Shown here one piece after another: positions 24,792 to 33,063 of a DNA stretch of 64,000 nucleotides (positions are counted from its first letter, which is position 1; each line of letters starts with the position of its first letter). Under the pieces are notes generated by a model. It was not told where the DNA came from and did no database searches. It worked only from the letters and a program-made list of their open reading frames with translations. Origin of the DNA: Oscillospiraceae bacterium (GTDB lineage Bacteria > Bacillota > Clostridia > Oscillospirales > Oscillospiraceae); the NCBI GenBank assembly GCA_017501355.1, contig JAFVXA010000029.1:1-64000 (forward strand), in the 5' to 3' direction. Position numbers and translations under genes: made by a program.

Positions 24792-24944
24792 TGTGGTACT
24801 CACTCCCTTCATCAAAAATGTATAGTAATTTTCTGTTGTACGGAAAAGACGAAGAAACATCTTGTAGTTCATATTATAGGTGAGATGCCGCCGCATTTCA
24901 ACCTCTTTTCTCGCATATTATACTTGTGATAAGAGGTGATAAGT

Positions 24945-25283
24945 TTGACGGATGTGGTAAAGTCCCAAATTGGGAAGCGACTTCGGGAGAAGCGTGAACA
25001 TGCCGGATACACACGGGAAAAACTGGGAGAGTTGTGTTCCTTGAGTCCTCGGTTTATTGCGAACATCGAATTGGGAGATTCCACATTTAGTCTTGACTCC
25101 CTAATGACTGTTTGCCGGGTACTGTCATGCAGCAGTGACTATCTGCTGTTCGGTGATAGCATTGATGGCGAAATGTGGGAGGATACTTTTGCGAAACTTC
25201 GACAACTGGATTTAAAATATCGGGAGCCAGTGGACAAAACTCTGCAAGGATTGCTGGAAGCAATCATAAAAGCAGAACAGTAA
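24945..25283 (+). CDS. XRE-family regulator, TTG start
   Basis: A 112-aa helix-turn-helix protein: IGKRLREKREHAGYTREKLGEL, then CSLSPRFIANIELGDSTFSLDSLMTVCRVLSCSSDYLLFG, the standard Cro/C1 fold. The rest is a short helical tail. The SD AGAGGTGAT (24932-24940) points to TTG at 24945 as the start rather than the GTG at 24936 inside it. Being divergent from the zinc-ribbon operon, it is the natural candidate to regulate that operon and itself. A terminator follows directly. Confidence 0.8.
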   Translation: MTDVVKSQIGKRLREKREHAGYTREKLGELCSLSPRFIANIELGDSTFSLDSLMTVCRVLSCSSDYLLFGDSIDGEMWEDTFAKLRQLDLKYREPVDKTLQGLLEAIIKAEQ

Positions 25284-25285
25284 GA

Positions 25286-25317
25286 CCGCATACACCAATT
25301 TGGGTGTATGCGGCCTT
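25286..25317 (+). terminator. Rho-independent terminator
   Basis: CCGCATACACC (25286-25296)/GGTGTATGCGG (25303-25313), followed by CCTTTT. Ends the XRE regulator transcript. Confidence 0.8.
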
Positions 25318-25325
25318 TTCGTTTG

Positions 25326-25574
25326 CTATGTTGGTTTTCGCTGATAGTATTCAAGCATCAGTTCTACCGCTGTCCAAAATCCATCCGCAAAAGCATCCGA
25401 CAGTATTATTGTTTGCTGCCGGATGTAAGTATCGGAAAGTTGTTGCAACAGTTGTTGGTTTTCGGGGCCAAGTTTGCCATTGAGGATTTGCAGTAGACCG
25501 TTAATCTGTTCTCCCAGTTGGCTGTATTGGGGTTCTCCGTAAGGTTGTTCTGGGTCCATAAGACGCTCTAGCAT
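25326..25574 (-). CDS. Small DUF6809-like protein
   Basis: 82 aa, entirely helical and acidic: MLERLMDPEQPYGEPQYSQL, then LGPENQQLLQQLSDTYIRQQ and FADGFWTAVELMLEYY. Length and pattern recall the small DUF6809 proteins common on clostridial mobile elements (conserved A..F..GF..G..L..E near the C-terminus). The ATG follows GAAGGTGATCGT. No function is known. It is the last gene before the island's right end. Confidence 0.55.
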   Translation of the reverse strand: MLERLMDPEQPYGEPQYSQLGEQINGLLQILNGKLGPENQQLLQQLSDTYIRQQTIILSDAFADGFWTAVELMLEYYQRKPT

Positions 25575-25741
25575 ACGATCACCTTCTATATAAAGATAGC
25601 ACCAAAAGCATACACTTCCGGTGCGTTACCAATATAATATATATCTGAATTTACAATCTGCGGTGGTACGATTTGCGAAAGTATAACACGCTGTTTTGCC
25701 CGTACTCATGTATCAGATGCATTTGATAAATTCACAGGTTT

Positions 25742-25762
25742 TGCGTCAAATTTGCGTCAAAT
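25742..25762 (+). repeat. Candidate integrase arm-type sites (right end)
   Basis: TGCGTCAAATT (25742-25752) and a second TGCGTCAAAT starting at 25753 form an 11-bp tandem repeat. The first copy, extended to 15 bp, matches 6408-6422 at 14 of 15 positions. It lies 62-76 bp inside the rpsI core repeat. Confidence 0.45.
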
Positions 25763-25771
25763 ACAAAAAAG

Positions 25772-25804
25772 AAAACCCTGCAACCATTGCGGTTGCAGGG
25801 TTTT
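25772..25804 (-). terminator. Terminator of the rplM-rpsI operon, supplied by the island
   Basis: AAAACCCTGCAACC (25772-25785) pairs with GGTTGCAGGGTTTT (25791-25804); on the minus strand it is followed by CTTTTTTG. It lies 14 bp beyond the rpsI stop and inside the island boundary, so the inserted DNA provides the operon's terminator. Confidence 0.85.
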
Positions 25805-25817
25805 GTAGATAAAGTAC

Positions 25818-25834
25818 TTATCTCTTGGAGAACT
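25818..25834 (+). repeat. Attachment-site core repeat (rpsI copy)
   Basis: TTATCTCTTGGAGAACT is the reverse complement of the last 17 bases of rpsI including its stop. It is identical to 6278-6294. See the island entry. Confidence 0.85.
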
Positions 25835-26222
25835 GGGGTGCGCGACGTGCAGCCTTCAGACCGTACTTCTTGCGCTCCTTCATTCTGGGGTCGCGGGTCA
25901 GCAGACCTTCCTTCTTCAGCAGGGGGCGATACTCGTCGCCAGCGAGGAGCATAGCGCGAGAAATGCCGTGGCGCAGAGCGCCAGCCTGACCGGACACACC
26001 ACCGCCGCAGACGGTAGCGACCACGTCGAACTTACCCTCGGTGCCGGTGACGCCGAAGGGCTGGCGAACCAGCATCTTCAGGGTCTCGAGACCGAAATAC
26101 TCATCAATGCTCTTGCCGTTGATGGTGATGACGCCGGTGCCGTTGGGGATCAGATGCACGCGAGCGACGGAGGACTTTCTGCGGCCGGTGCCGTACAGAT
26201 AGGGCTTCTTAGACTGATACAT
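25818..26222 (-). CDS. rpsI: 30S ribosomal protein S9
   Basis: 134 aa of the usual length. The S9 signatures are clear: the [13 protein letters not shown]-terminal motif, the ITINGK segment, the [21 protein letters not shown]-type central block, and the basic tail ending in QFSKR that reaches the ribosomal P site. It follows rplM by 14 bases, the standard L13-S9 operon. Its 3' end serves as the integration site of the island; the coding sequence is intact. Confidence 0.98.
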   Translation of the reverse strand: MYQSKKPYLYGTGRRKSSVARVHLIPNGTGVITINGKSIDEYFGLETLKMLVRQPFGVTGTEGKFDVVATVCGGGVSGQAGALRHGISRAMLLAGDEYRPLLKKEGLLTRDPRMKERKKYGLKAARRAPQFSKR

Positions 26223-26236
26223 TCTTCGTTTCCTCC

Positions 26237-26668
26237 TTACTTAACTTCCCAGAGCTCGGGCTTCTGAGCCTGGTGCTCGTGAGTAGCGCCAGCGTAGATG
26301 TGCAGACGCTTCAGAGAATCCTTAGCAACGGTGTTGCGGGGCAGCATGCCCTTGACAGCAACGTGCATAGCCAGCTCGGGCTTTTCCTTCATCAGGATGC
26401 GGTACTTGGTCTCCTTCAGACCGCCAACCCAACCGGAGTGGGTGCGATAGACCTTCTGCTCAGCCTTCTTGCCGGTCAGAACAGCCTGTGCTGCGTTGAT
26501 GATGATAACGTTATCACCGCAGTCAGCGTGGGGGGTGTAGGTGACCTTCACCTTGCCGCGAAGCAGGTCAGCAGCGGCGACAGCGGTCTTGCCGAGGGGC
26601 TTGCCAGCTGCGTCGATAACGTACCACTTGCGCTCGATGTTGGCCTTGTTAGCCATAAAAGTGGACAT
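26237..26668 (-). CDS. rplM: 50S ribosomal protein L13
   Basis: 143 aa from [20 protein letters not shown]; start at 26668 after GGAGGAAG. L13 signatures include the [17 protein letters not shown]-terminus, [13 protein letters not shown] and the RMLPRN-type motif (here [20 protein letters not shown]). First gene of the rplM-rpsI operon. The leader of about 80 bases downstream of the promoter contains short pairing segments and may hold an L13-type autoregulatory structure, but this was not established. Confidence 0.98.
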   Translation of the reverse strand: MSTFMANKANIERKWYVIDAAGKPLGKTAVAAADLLRGKVKVTYTPHADCGDNVIIINAAQAVLTGKKAEQKVYRTHSGWVGGLKETKYRILMKEKPELAMHVAVKGMLPRNTVAKDSLKRLHIYAGATHEHQAQKPELWEVK

Positions 26669-26753
26669 GGTTTCTTCCTCCATTTTATTTTAAATATGTT
26701 ATATTTGCTTTACAAAAGTTGCGTCCCTTGCTAAAATCGGAACAGCAGAATTA

Positions 26754-26782
26754 TTTATATCATAAGGCTTTTTGTTTGTCAA
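26754..26782 (-). promoter_or_regulatory. rplM-rpsI promoter
   Basis: Minus-strand TTGACA (26782-26777), 17-base spacer, TATAAA (26759-26754), a near-consensus sigma-A promoter placed 85 bases before the rplM start. Confidence 0.85.
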
Positions 26783-26898
26783 CGACAAAATGATTTACGA
26801 TACAAACATCTCGGAAAAACTCGTTTTTTCTCGCGTTTGCTCTTGTTTTCTAAAAACGCAAATGCGAATTTTCTTTTTGAGGAGGGTTGACAGGGCTT

Positions 26899-27624
26899 AT
26901 GCAGCGTATTCTGGGGCTTGTCCGCCGCTGTGTAGAGGACTACAATATGATTGAGGCAGGGGAGCACATTGCGGTCGGTGTCAGCGGCGGCAAGGATTCC
27001 ATGCTGACGCTGGCAGCGCTGGCGCGGCTGCGGGAATTTTATCCGAAGCCCTTTACTCTCACTGCCATTACCCTTGAGATGGGCTTTCCCGGCATGGACT
27101 TTACGCCTGTGGCGGAATACTGCGAAACACTGCGTGTGTCCTATGTGCGCATCGAAGCGCCTGTGTATGAGGTGGTGTTTCAGGAGCGACAGGAGAAGAA
27201 TCCCTGCTCCCTCTGTGCAAAATTCCGCCGCGGTGCGCTGAACACCGCCATGGTGGAGCGGGGCATCCGTAAGATCGCCCTCGGACACCATTATGATGAC
27301 GCGGTAGAGACGCTCTTGATGAACCTGCTGTTTGAGGGACGCATCGGCTGCTTCCAGCCGGTGACCTATTTGGACCGCATGGATGTGACCCAGATCCGTC
27401 CGCTGCTGTATGTGGAGGAAAAAGAGGTGGCAAACGCGGTCAGCCGCCTGCAGCTGCCCACAGTGGAAAACACCTGCCCTGCCGACGGTGGAACGCGCCG
27501 GGAGGAGATCAAGCAGCTGCTGCAGACCCTTGAAAAGCAGTATCCGGGGCTTCGCACCAAGCTCTTCGGTGCCATCCGCCGCTATCCCCTCTACGGTTGG
27601 GATACGGAGACCATGCAGAGATAA
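26899..27624 (+). CDS. TtcA-like PP-loop ATPase (tRNA thiolation family)
   Basis: About 241 aa; ATG at 26899 with GAGGAGG 13 bases before (a TTG at 26887 is too close to it). The PP-loop GVSGGKDSM binds and adenylates; the CSLC motif and a later cysteine (ENTCPADG) match the Fe-S/thiol chemistry of the TtcA/TtuA group, which thiolates tRNA bases. GHHYDDAVETLLMNL is the second family motif. It ends 13 bases before the next gene, so it shares a transcript with the MFS and GH2 genes. Whether it makes 2-thiocytidine or acts on another substrate is not decidable. Confidence 0.85.
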   Translation: MQRILGLVRRCVEDYNMIEAGEHIAVGVSGGKDSMLTLAALARLREFYPKPFTLTAITLEMGFPGMDFTPVAEYCETLRVSYVRIEAPVYEVVFQERQEKNPCSLCAKFRRGALNTAMVERGIRKIALGHHYDDAVETLLMNLLFEGRIGCFQPVTYLDRMDVTQIRPLLYVEEKEVANAVSRLQLPTVENTCPADGGTRREEIKQLLQTLEKQYPGLRTKLFGAIRRYPLYGWDTETMQR

Positions 27625-27637
27625 AAGGAGAAGCGAC

Positions 27638-28927
27638 ATGAACAAAGCAAAATTGAGCGGGCGGACATGGCTGTCCCTCGTTCTGATCGGTCTTGTGGGA
27701 CAGTTTGCGTGGACCATCGAGAATATGTATTTTAATGTATTCCTCTATCAGACCATTTCCACCGATCCCCGCTACATCGCGGACATGGTGGCGTGGAGTG
27801 CTGCTTCCGCAACCTTGACCACCCTCCTCATGGGTGCCCTCAGCGACCGTATCGGCAAGCGCAAGGCGCTGGTGGTGGGCGGCTATCTCCTGTGGGGTCT
27901 TGCGACGGCAGCCTTTGGTCTGGTGACGGTGGACAACGCGGGGAAGCTTTTCGGCGCGGCAGATGCCGTGGCAGCGGCAGCGACCCTTGTGATCGTACTG
28001 GACTGTCTGATGACCTTCTTCGGCTCGACTGCCAACGATGCCGCCTTCAATGCGTGGGTCACAGATGTGACGGAGGAGAGCAACCGTGGTCGGGCGGAAA
28101 GTGTGCTGGCGATTTTGCCGCTGATCTCCATGCTGGTGATTTTTGGTCTCTTCGACGGGATGACCCAGCGGGGCGAATGGCAGAAATTCTTCTTTACCTT
28201 CGGCGGTCTTGTGACGGCAGTGGGCGTGCTGAGCCTTTTCATTATGAAAGAACCGCCCCTTACGCCGAGAAAGGACAACTATTTTGGCAATCTCCTCTAC
28301 GGTTTGCGCCCGTCTGTGGTGGCGAAGAATCGGGAGCTGTACCTTTCCTTTGCGGCGTTTGCCCTGTTTTCCATCGCCGTGCAGGTGTTCTTCCCCTACC
28401 TTATTATTTATATGCAGAATTATCTGCATTTCGATAACTATGCCATTGTTCTCGGTGTTGTGCTGCTGTTTGCCTCCCTTGTGAGCGTAGCGGCGGGGCG
28501 CTTTATCGACAGCGCGGGTAAGCTGAACCTTGTTCTTCCTGCAGCTGGTGTGATGTTTCAGGGGCTGATCGCCATGTATTTTGTCCGAAACATGACGGCG
28601 GTCATCATTGCGGGCTGCGTGATGATGAGCGGTTATATGCTGGTGACGGCGATCTTGAACGCACTGATCCGTGACCATACGCCCGAGGGCAAGGCAGGAC
28701 ATTTTCAGGGCATCCGCATGATTTTTGCGGTGCTGATCCCCATGCTCATCGGTCCCCGCATCGGCGCGCTTGCCATTCGCGGCAGTGACAGCACCTATGT
28801 GGAGCTGGGCGTGACCAAAACCGTACCTACCCCTGCGATCTATCTGGCGGCAGCGCTGGTGCTGCTGACGGTCATTGTACCGGTGATTTTTCTGCGGCGT
28901 GAACGCGCCGGAAAGGAGCACAAATGA
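27638..28927 (+). CDS. MFS transporter
   Basis: 429 aa from MNKAKLSGRTWLSLVL (ATG 27638 after AAAAGGAG). Twelve hydrophobic segments are visible. The loop GALSDRIGKRKAL is the classical MFS motif between helices 2 and 3. The layout, with a start like 'LVGQFAWTIENMYFNVFLY', recalls the SLC45/GPH-like sugar transporters of gut Firmicutes. Its last four bases overlap the start of the GH2 gene (ATGA), so uptake of a glycoside and its hydrolysis are probably linked. Confidence 0.88.
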   Translation: MNKAKLSGRTWLSLVLIGLVGQFAWTIENMYFNVFLYQTISTDPRYIADMVAWSAASATLTTLLMGALSDRIGKRKALVVGGYLLWGLATAAFGLVTVDNAGKLFGAADAVAAAATLVIVLDCLMTFFGSTANDAAFNAWVTDVTEESNRGRAESVLAILPLISMLVIFGLFDGMTQRGEWQKFFFTFGGLVTAVGVLSLFIMKEPPLTPRKDNYFGNLLYGLRPSVVAKNRELYLSFAAFALFSIAVQVFFPYLIIYMQNYLHFDNYAIVLGVVLLFASLVSVAAGRFIDSAGKLNLVLPAAGVMFQGLIAMYFVRNMTAVIIAGCVMMSGYMLVTAILNALIRDHTPEGKAGHFQGIRMIFAVLIPMLIGPRIGALAIRGSDSTYVELGVTKTVPTPAIYLAAALVLLTVIVPVIFLRRERAGKEHK

Positions 28928-30726
28928 ATCGACTGTTGACTGTTTGGGGCGAAACGCTGGATCGGGAGCATCCGCTGCAGGAGTATCCCCGTCCCCAGAT
29001 GCGGCGCGAGAGCTATCTGAATCTGAATGGCGTGTGGAGCTATGCCATCCGTCCCGGCGATCAGGTGCCCCTGCGCTATGACGGTGAGATCGTGGTGCCC
29101 TTTGCGCCGGAAAGCATCCTTTCCGGCGTGGAGCGTCAGCTGCAGCCCGGTGAGACCCTTTGGTATGAACGCAAGGTCGTTCTGCCCGAAGGCTTCCGCG
29201 GTGAGAGCGAGAGCTTCCGCCGTGATTACCGTGACGGCGGCTGGGTGGAGACCTCCGAGGGAATGCAGAGCGATCGCGTGCTGCTGCACTTCGGCGCGGT
29301 GGATCAGATCGCGGATGTGTACTGGAACGGCGTACACGTTGCCCATCACGAGGGCGGCTATCTGCCTTTCACCGCCGATGTGACCAACGCCCTCAGCGAG
29401 GGGGAGAATGTCCTCTGCGTCAAGGTGACGGACAGTCTTGTGAATACCCCCCATGGCTATGGCAAGCAGAAGTATAAGCGCGGCGGCATCTGGTACACCG
29501 CCACCAGCGGCATCTGGCAGACGGTGTGGATGGAGTCTGTGCCGCAGAACTATATCGAGAGCGTGGAAATCACCCCCGACTTTGATCTCCACCGCATTTA
29601 CTGGCGCGTCCGCTCGCCCAAGCCTGTGAACGCCAAGGTGGTGGTGCGGGTGAATGGACAGTGCATTGCCGAGGACTGGGAGGAGGAGAACGGCAAGGGC
29701 TGGTCGCTGATCCTGCCCGAGTATTTCCGCCCCTGGTCTCCCGAAGATCCCTATCTCTACGATCTGGAGATCACCATGGGCAGCGACACGGTGAAGAGCT
29801 ATGTCGCCATGCGCAAGTTCGGCACGGTGGAGCATGAGGGACACAAGGTCCTCGCCCTCAACGGCAGACCCTATTTCCACAACGGTTTGCTGGATCAGGG
29901 CTATTGGAGCGATGGTCTCTACACCGCGCCCTCTGATGCGGCGCTGATCTATGATATTACCACCATGAAGAGCCTTGGCTTCAATATGCTGCGCAAGCAC
30001 ATCAAGATCGAGCCCTTGCGCTGGTACTATCACTGTGATCGTCTGGGTATGCTGGTGTGGCAGGATATGGTCAGTGGCGGCGGACCCTACAATCCCCTTG
30101 TCATCAGCTCGCCCCTTGTTACGGGCATTCACTTCCGTGACAACAAATACCGCGCCTTTGGCAGAGCCAACGACGCGGGTCGCATCCAGTTTGAGGAGGA
30201 TATGGCGGCAACGGTGAAGCACCTGTATAACTGCCCCTGTATCGCCCTGTGGGTGCCCTTCAACGAGGGCTGGGGTCAGTTCGATGCCCTGCGCGTCACC
30301 ATCGCCCTGCGCCGTCTGGATTCCACCCGACTTGTGGATCATGCCAGCGGTTGGCATGATCAGGGCGGCGGAGATCTGCGCAGCTACCACATCTATTTCA
30401 AACCCCTCAAGATGAAGAACGACGGTCGCCGCGCACTGGCACTGACGGAGTTCGGCGGCTACAGCCTGCCTGTGGATGGGCATATCCACGGCAAGAAATT
30501 CGGCTATCGTATGTATAAAAAGGCAGGGGATTGGCTCAGCGCCTATGTGAAGCTCTATGAAAATGAGCTGATCCCCCTGATCAAGTCCGAGGGTCTTTCT
30601 GCCTCCGTCTATACGGAGCTCAGCGACGTGGAGGATGAGATCAACGGTCTGCTGACCTTTGACCGCCGCGTGCTGAAGGCAGACGGCGACACCATCCGCG
30701 CGGTGAACCGCAAGGTGCGCTTCTAA
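28924..30726 (+). CDS. Glycoside hydrolase family 2 protein
   Basis: 600 aa. An N-terminal jelly-roll sugar-binding domain (about 30-210, including LNLNGVWSY and VGWVETSEG..LHFGAVD-type segments), an immunoglobulin-like domain (210-300) and a TIM barrel follow the GH2 order. The acid/base Glu is E448 in VPFNEGWGQFD and the nucleophile is probably E509 in ALTEFGGYS. RKHIKIEPLRWYYHCDRLGMLVWQD is the usual region before the active site. There is no signal peptide, so it acts in the cytoplasm on an imported oligosaccharide or glucuronide. Beta-galactosidase, glucuronidase or mannosidase specificity cannot be read off. Translationally coupled to the MFS transporter. Confidence 0.9.
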   Translation: MNRLLTVWGETLDREHPLQEYPRPQMRRESYLNLNGVWSYAIRPGDQVPLRYDGEIVVPFAPESILSGVERQLQPGETLWYERKVVLPEGFRGESESFRRDYRDGGWVETSEGMQSDRVLLHFGAVDQIADVYWNGVHVAHHEGGYLPFTADVTNALSEGENVLCVKVTDSLVNTPHGYGKQKYKRGGIWYTATSGIWQTVWMESVPQNYIESVEITPDFDLHRIYWRVRSPKPVNAKVVVRVNGQCIAEDWEEENGKGWSLILPEYFRPWSPEDPYLYDLEITMGSDTVKSYVAMRKFGTVEHEGHKVLALNGRPYFHNGLLDQGYWSDGLYTAPSDAALIYDITTMKSLGFNMLRKHIKIEPLRWYYHCDRLGMLVWQDMVSGGGPYNPLVISSPLVTGIHFRDNKYRAFGRANDAGRIQFEEDMAATVKHLYNCPCIALWVPFNEGWGQFDALRVTIALRRLDSTRLVDHASGWHDQGGGDLRSYHIYFKPLKMKNDGRRALALTEFGGYSLPVDGHIHGKKFGYRMYKKAGDWLSAYVKLYENELIPLIKSEGLSASVYTELSDVEDEINGLLTFDRRVLKADGDTIRAVNRKVRF

Positions 30727-30992
30727 ACCACCAGCACCCATTTGAGGAGCAGAAGCAGAACAAAGCCCGGGAAGCCCAGCACCCCCAAAACGGATGCATT
30801 GAAGAGGTTGCAGCCGAGGGTGATGCCTGTCAGCGGCTGCAGTGCGCGCAGCAGGAACAGGGCGAAAAAGCCTGCAAGGGTGTTCAGCAGCAGCTTCAGC
30901 GTCAGTCCCAGCGGCTTTGCGAAGATACGCAGCAGCACCGCGATGAGCAGCAGACTCAGCGCTGCGGCGACGGCACCCTGACTTATACCCAT
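30723..30992 (-). CDS. BofA-family pro-sigmaK processing regulator-like protein
   Basis: 89 aa with three hydrophobic helices (about 5-23, 29-50, 63-87). The pattern RIFAKPLGLTLKLLLNTLAGFFALFLL ... TGITLGCNLFNASVLGVLGFPGFVLLLLLKWVL (excerpted from both halves) is that of BofA, which in Bacillus restrains the SpoIVFB protease in the mother cell. Many clostridia keep bofA next to yaaL, as here. It overlaps the yaaL-like gene by 10 bases and the GH2 stop by 4 bases in convergent orientation. Confidence 0.85.
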   Translation of the reverse strand: MGISQGAVAAALSLLLIAVLLRIFAKPLGLTLKLLLNTLAGFFALFLLRALQPLTGITLGCNLFNASVLGVLGFPGFVLLLLLKWVLVV

Positions 30993-31231
30993 GCCTTTGC
31001 CCCCTCCGTCTTGGCAGCGGCGAGCGCTTCGGCGCTTTGCTCCTTGATGGCGCGGTACAGAAAGGCAAAGCGGGCGTTGATGGACTTGATCTCATAGATG
31101 CATGCTTCCACCAGTTCCGGCTCCCGCGCTTCATTGAAGCGGTCGTAGGCGAGAGAAAGCTCCCGCTGGGTGTGGCGCAGTTCCTCCTGCAAAAGCTGCA
31201 GCTCCGTGGGTGGGGTGACATGATGAGCCAT
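30983..31231 (-). CDS. YaaL-like DUF2508 protein
   Basis: 82 aa, helical: ELQLLQEELRHTQRELSLAYDRFNEAREPELVEACIYEI then NARFAFLYRAIKE. The 'aYdrFneArdPelie..iYei.slk.ry.yLl..aKe' pattern is DUF2508, encoded between recR and bofA in Bacillus. Function unknown. The start follows GGAGGTCAAC. Same operon as bofA. Confidence 0.85.
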   Translation of the reverse strand: MAHHVTPPTELQLLQEELRHTQRELSLAYDRFNEAREPELVEACIYEIKSINARFAFLYRAIKEQSAEALAAAKTEGAKAWV

Positions 31232-31339
31232 AGTTGACCTCCGTGTTCCGATGTCTTACTGTTATCTTACGGAGATTTTGGACAAATATGCCGCGGGGTA
31301 AACCAAAAGAGGAAAATTTTGCGAGGGGAGCGATGAGCG

Positions 31340-31789
31340 ATGGATCATGAATTTTATATGGCGCAGGCGCTGGCTCTCGCAAAAGAGGCGGCAGCGGCGG
31401 GAGAAGTACCTGTGGGCTGCGTGATCGTGGTCGGCGGCGAGATCGTGGGTCGCGGGCGGAATCGGCGGGAGGAAAAGCAGGAAGTTTTTTCCCACGCGGA
31501 GATGGAAGCCATCACCGATGCCAACCATCGGCTCGGCAGCTGGCGGCTGGAGGATGCGAGCCTTTATGTAACGCTGGAACCCTGCCCCATGTGTGCGGGT
31601 GCGATCCTCAATGCCCGCATCCCCAAGGTGTTTTACGGCGCAAGGGATGAGGTCATGGGTGCCTGCGGCGGCGTGCTGAACCTGTTTATGGAGAATTTTC
31701 CCGTGCGCCCCGCCCTTGTGGGGGGGATTCTTGCGGAAGAGTGCCGCGCTGTGCTGCGGGAGTTCTTTGCGGGATTGAGAAAAGACTGA
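31340..31789 (+). CDS. tadA: tRNA-specific adenosine deaminase
   Basis: 149 aa of normal TadA size. The zinc-deaminase motif is H52-A-E54 and P81-C82-P-M-C85 (HAEMEAI, PCPMCAGAI). The family region AICNARIPKVVYGA appears as ILNARIPKVFYGARDE, followed by GACGGVLNLF. It converts A34 of tRNA-Arg(ACG) to inosine. Start ATG after GAGCGATGAGCG. Monocistronic, followed by two terminator-like hairpins. Confidence 0.93.
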   Translation: MDHEFYMAQALALAKEAAAAGEVPVGCVIVVGGEIVGRGRNRREEKQEVFSHAEMEAITDANHRLGSWRLEDASLYVTLEPCPMCAGAILNARIPKVFYGARDEVMGACGGVLNLFMENFPVRPALVGGILAEECRAVLREFFAGLRKD

Positions 31790-31821
31790 AAAGATTTAAT
31801 ACTTTTGTAACAACTTGTGGA

Positions 31822-31928
31822 TTGTTTTGTAACAGCTCTGCTGTATGATCATACTTGCAAGAGACAAATAGCTTCTTTTCATCAATCTTCCAAAACATAG
31901 CAAAAGTCGGTCGAGAGACCGACTTTTT
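31822..31928 (+). ncRNA. Possible small RNA gene
   Basis: TTGTTT (31822-31827), 16 bases, TATGAT (31844-31849), then about 75 bases without a frame, ending in the terminator AAAAGTCGGTC (31902-31912)/GACCGACTTTT (31917-31927) plus T5. This could be a short transcript of about 73 nt. Alternatively the hairpin only terminates tadA. Weak evidence. Confidence 0.3.
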
Positions 31929-31962
31929 GCAGTTTATGAGAGCAAGTTGTTGGAAAATACGG

Positions 31963-32001
31963 AAAAGCCCTGCGGATGAGACGTGCATCCGCAGGGCTTT
32001 T
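31963..32001. terminator. Strong bidirectional terminator
   Basis: AAAAGCCCTGCGGATG (31963-31978)/CATCCGCAGGGCTTTT (31986-32001), 16-bp perfect stem with A/T flanks; ends the leftward gene at 32015. Confidence 0.88.
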
Positions 32002-32014
32002 GTTGTTGAAAAAA

Positions 32015-32938
32015 TCAATGATCCCGCTCGTTTTCCAGTTCCTGCAGCAGACGATCCACGCGGGCAAGATCAAAGTCATCGTTTTTTTTCACAGGCAGGG
32101 GAGCGCTTTCTTCCGCAGGGGAAGCTTCGGCGGGAGCAGGCTCCGCAACTTCGGCGGGGGCGGGGCGGCGTACACGTCCCGTGGAAAACGGGTCGTCCAC
32201 CACTTCATAGCTGACGGTGCTGTGGTGGTCGAAACCGAACAGCAGGGCGATGAGGTAGCCGAGGGCGGTGAATGCCGTGCCCATCACGGCGAGCAGACGG
32301 GGGAGAGACTCGACGGCGGGAAGAAGAGTGGGTGCAAGGGTTACGGTGAGGGAGAGGAATACGAGGGTCAGGCGGCGCTTGCCGTCTGTAAAGACGAAGT
32401 CGGTCAGCAGTCCCATGCTGATGGCAGCTGCGGCAAGGAAGAGAATGTGCATATCATAGTTCCGCAGATGGGGATCGCGGGCAGTTTCCTGATAGACCAT
32501 GATCAGCTGCAGGGCGGAAGCGCAGAGGGGGAGCAGGAGAAGCGTACCTGCTCTGCTGTCCCGCTTGCAGCACGCTGCCAAGCCGCCGAAGAGTCCGAAA
32601 CCGCCAAGGAGCAGCGCGGCGGCGGAGATGGCGGCAAGGGAGCGGAGACTTGGATAGAGCAGATAGAGCTGCCATGCAGCAGAGATGGTGATGAGCAGTG
32701 CGCCGCTGCCCTGCAGCGCCGAAGCGGGAACATTCGGGCGAAGCTCGGACAGGGTCCAGCCGCTTCTTTCGGGGATAACGAGGAGCGCGGCGAACAGCAC
32801 CGTTCCACCCAGCAGCGCCCAGAGGGCGATGCCGTAGGGGTTCAAAGAAAACGACGGGGAAAGCTGGCGGGTGCGGAGAAAATATGCCCCCACCGCGGCG
32901 GCGAGGGTCCAAAGGGAAAGCAGGATGCGTCTGAACAT
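32015..32938 (-). CDS. Unknown multi-pass membrane protein
   Basis: 307 aa from MFRRILLSLWTLAAAVGAYFL (ATG 32938, AGGAGGACGG upstream). About eight hydrophobic segments fill residues 5-245. The C-terminal 60 residues are soluble, Pro/Ala/Glu-rich (AEVAEPAPAEASPAEESAPLP), and end in a short conserved-looking helix DFDLARVDRLLQELENE. No enzymatic motif. The acidic tail could bind a partner in the cytoplasm. It stands alone, divergent from the SpoIID-like gene. Confidence 0.6.
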   Translation of the reverse strand: MFRRILLSLWTLAAAVGAYFLRTRQLSPSFSLNPYGIALWALLGGTVLFAALLVIPERSGWTLSELRPNVPASALQGSGALLITISAAWQLYLLYPSLRSLAAISAAALLLGGFGLFGGLAACCKRDSRAGTLLLLPLCASALQLIMVYQETARDPHLRNYDMHILFLAAAAISMGLLTDFVFTDGKRRLTLVFLSLTVTLAPTLLPAVESLPRLLAVMGTAFTALGYLIALLFGFDHHSTVSYEVVDDPFSTGRVRRPAPAEVAEPAPAEASPAEESAPLPVKKNDDFDLARVDRLLQELENERDH

Positions 32939-33063
32939 GATCCGTCCTCCTCGAAGCGTTCTGCTGCTATCATAGCACGGCGGCGGAGACTTGTCACGGG
33001 CGGGAACGCATATTTCTTGTTCTGCCGCATAGAATGGGGCAAGCAATGATACGGAGGGACAAG

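Larger units (their letters stand above)
6278..25834. mobile_element. 19.5-kb genomic island integrated in the 3' end of rpsI
   Basis: Bounded by 17-bp direct repeats at 6278-6294 and 25818-25834, with a shared 15-bp motif just inside each end. It contains an integrase/excisionase pair (10155-11605), a helicase module, YqaJ/DUF932 genes, regulators and accessory cargo. It lacks relaxase and conjugation genes, so it is a cryptic island, a satellite-like element or one half of a composite. Integration leaves rpsI intact because the repeat includes its stop codon, and the island brings a terminator (25772-25804) to end the ribosomal transcript. It is clearly more AT-rich than the DNA right of 25.8 kb. 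Confidence 0.75.

Noticed and set aside
28840-31221. 793-codon minus-strand frame opposite the GH2 gene
   Set aside because: Shadow of the GH2 gene; runs through the recognised bofA and yaaL-like genes in the wrong frame.
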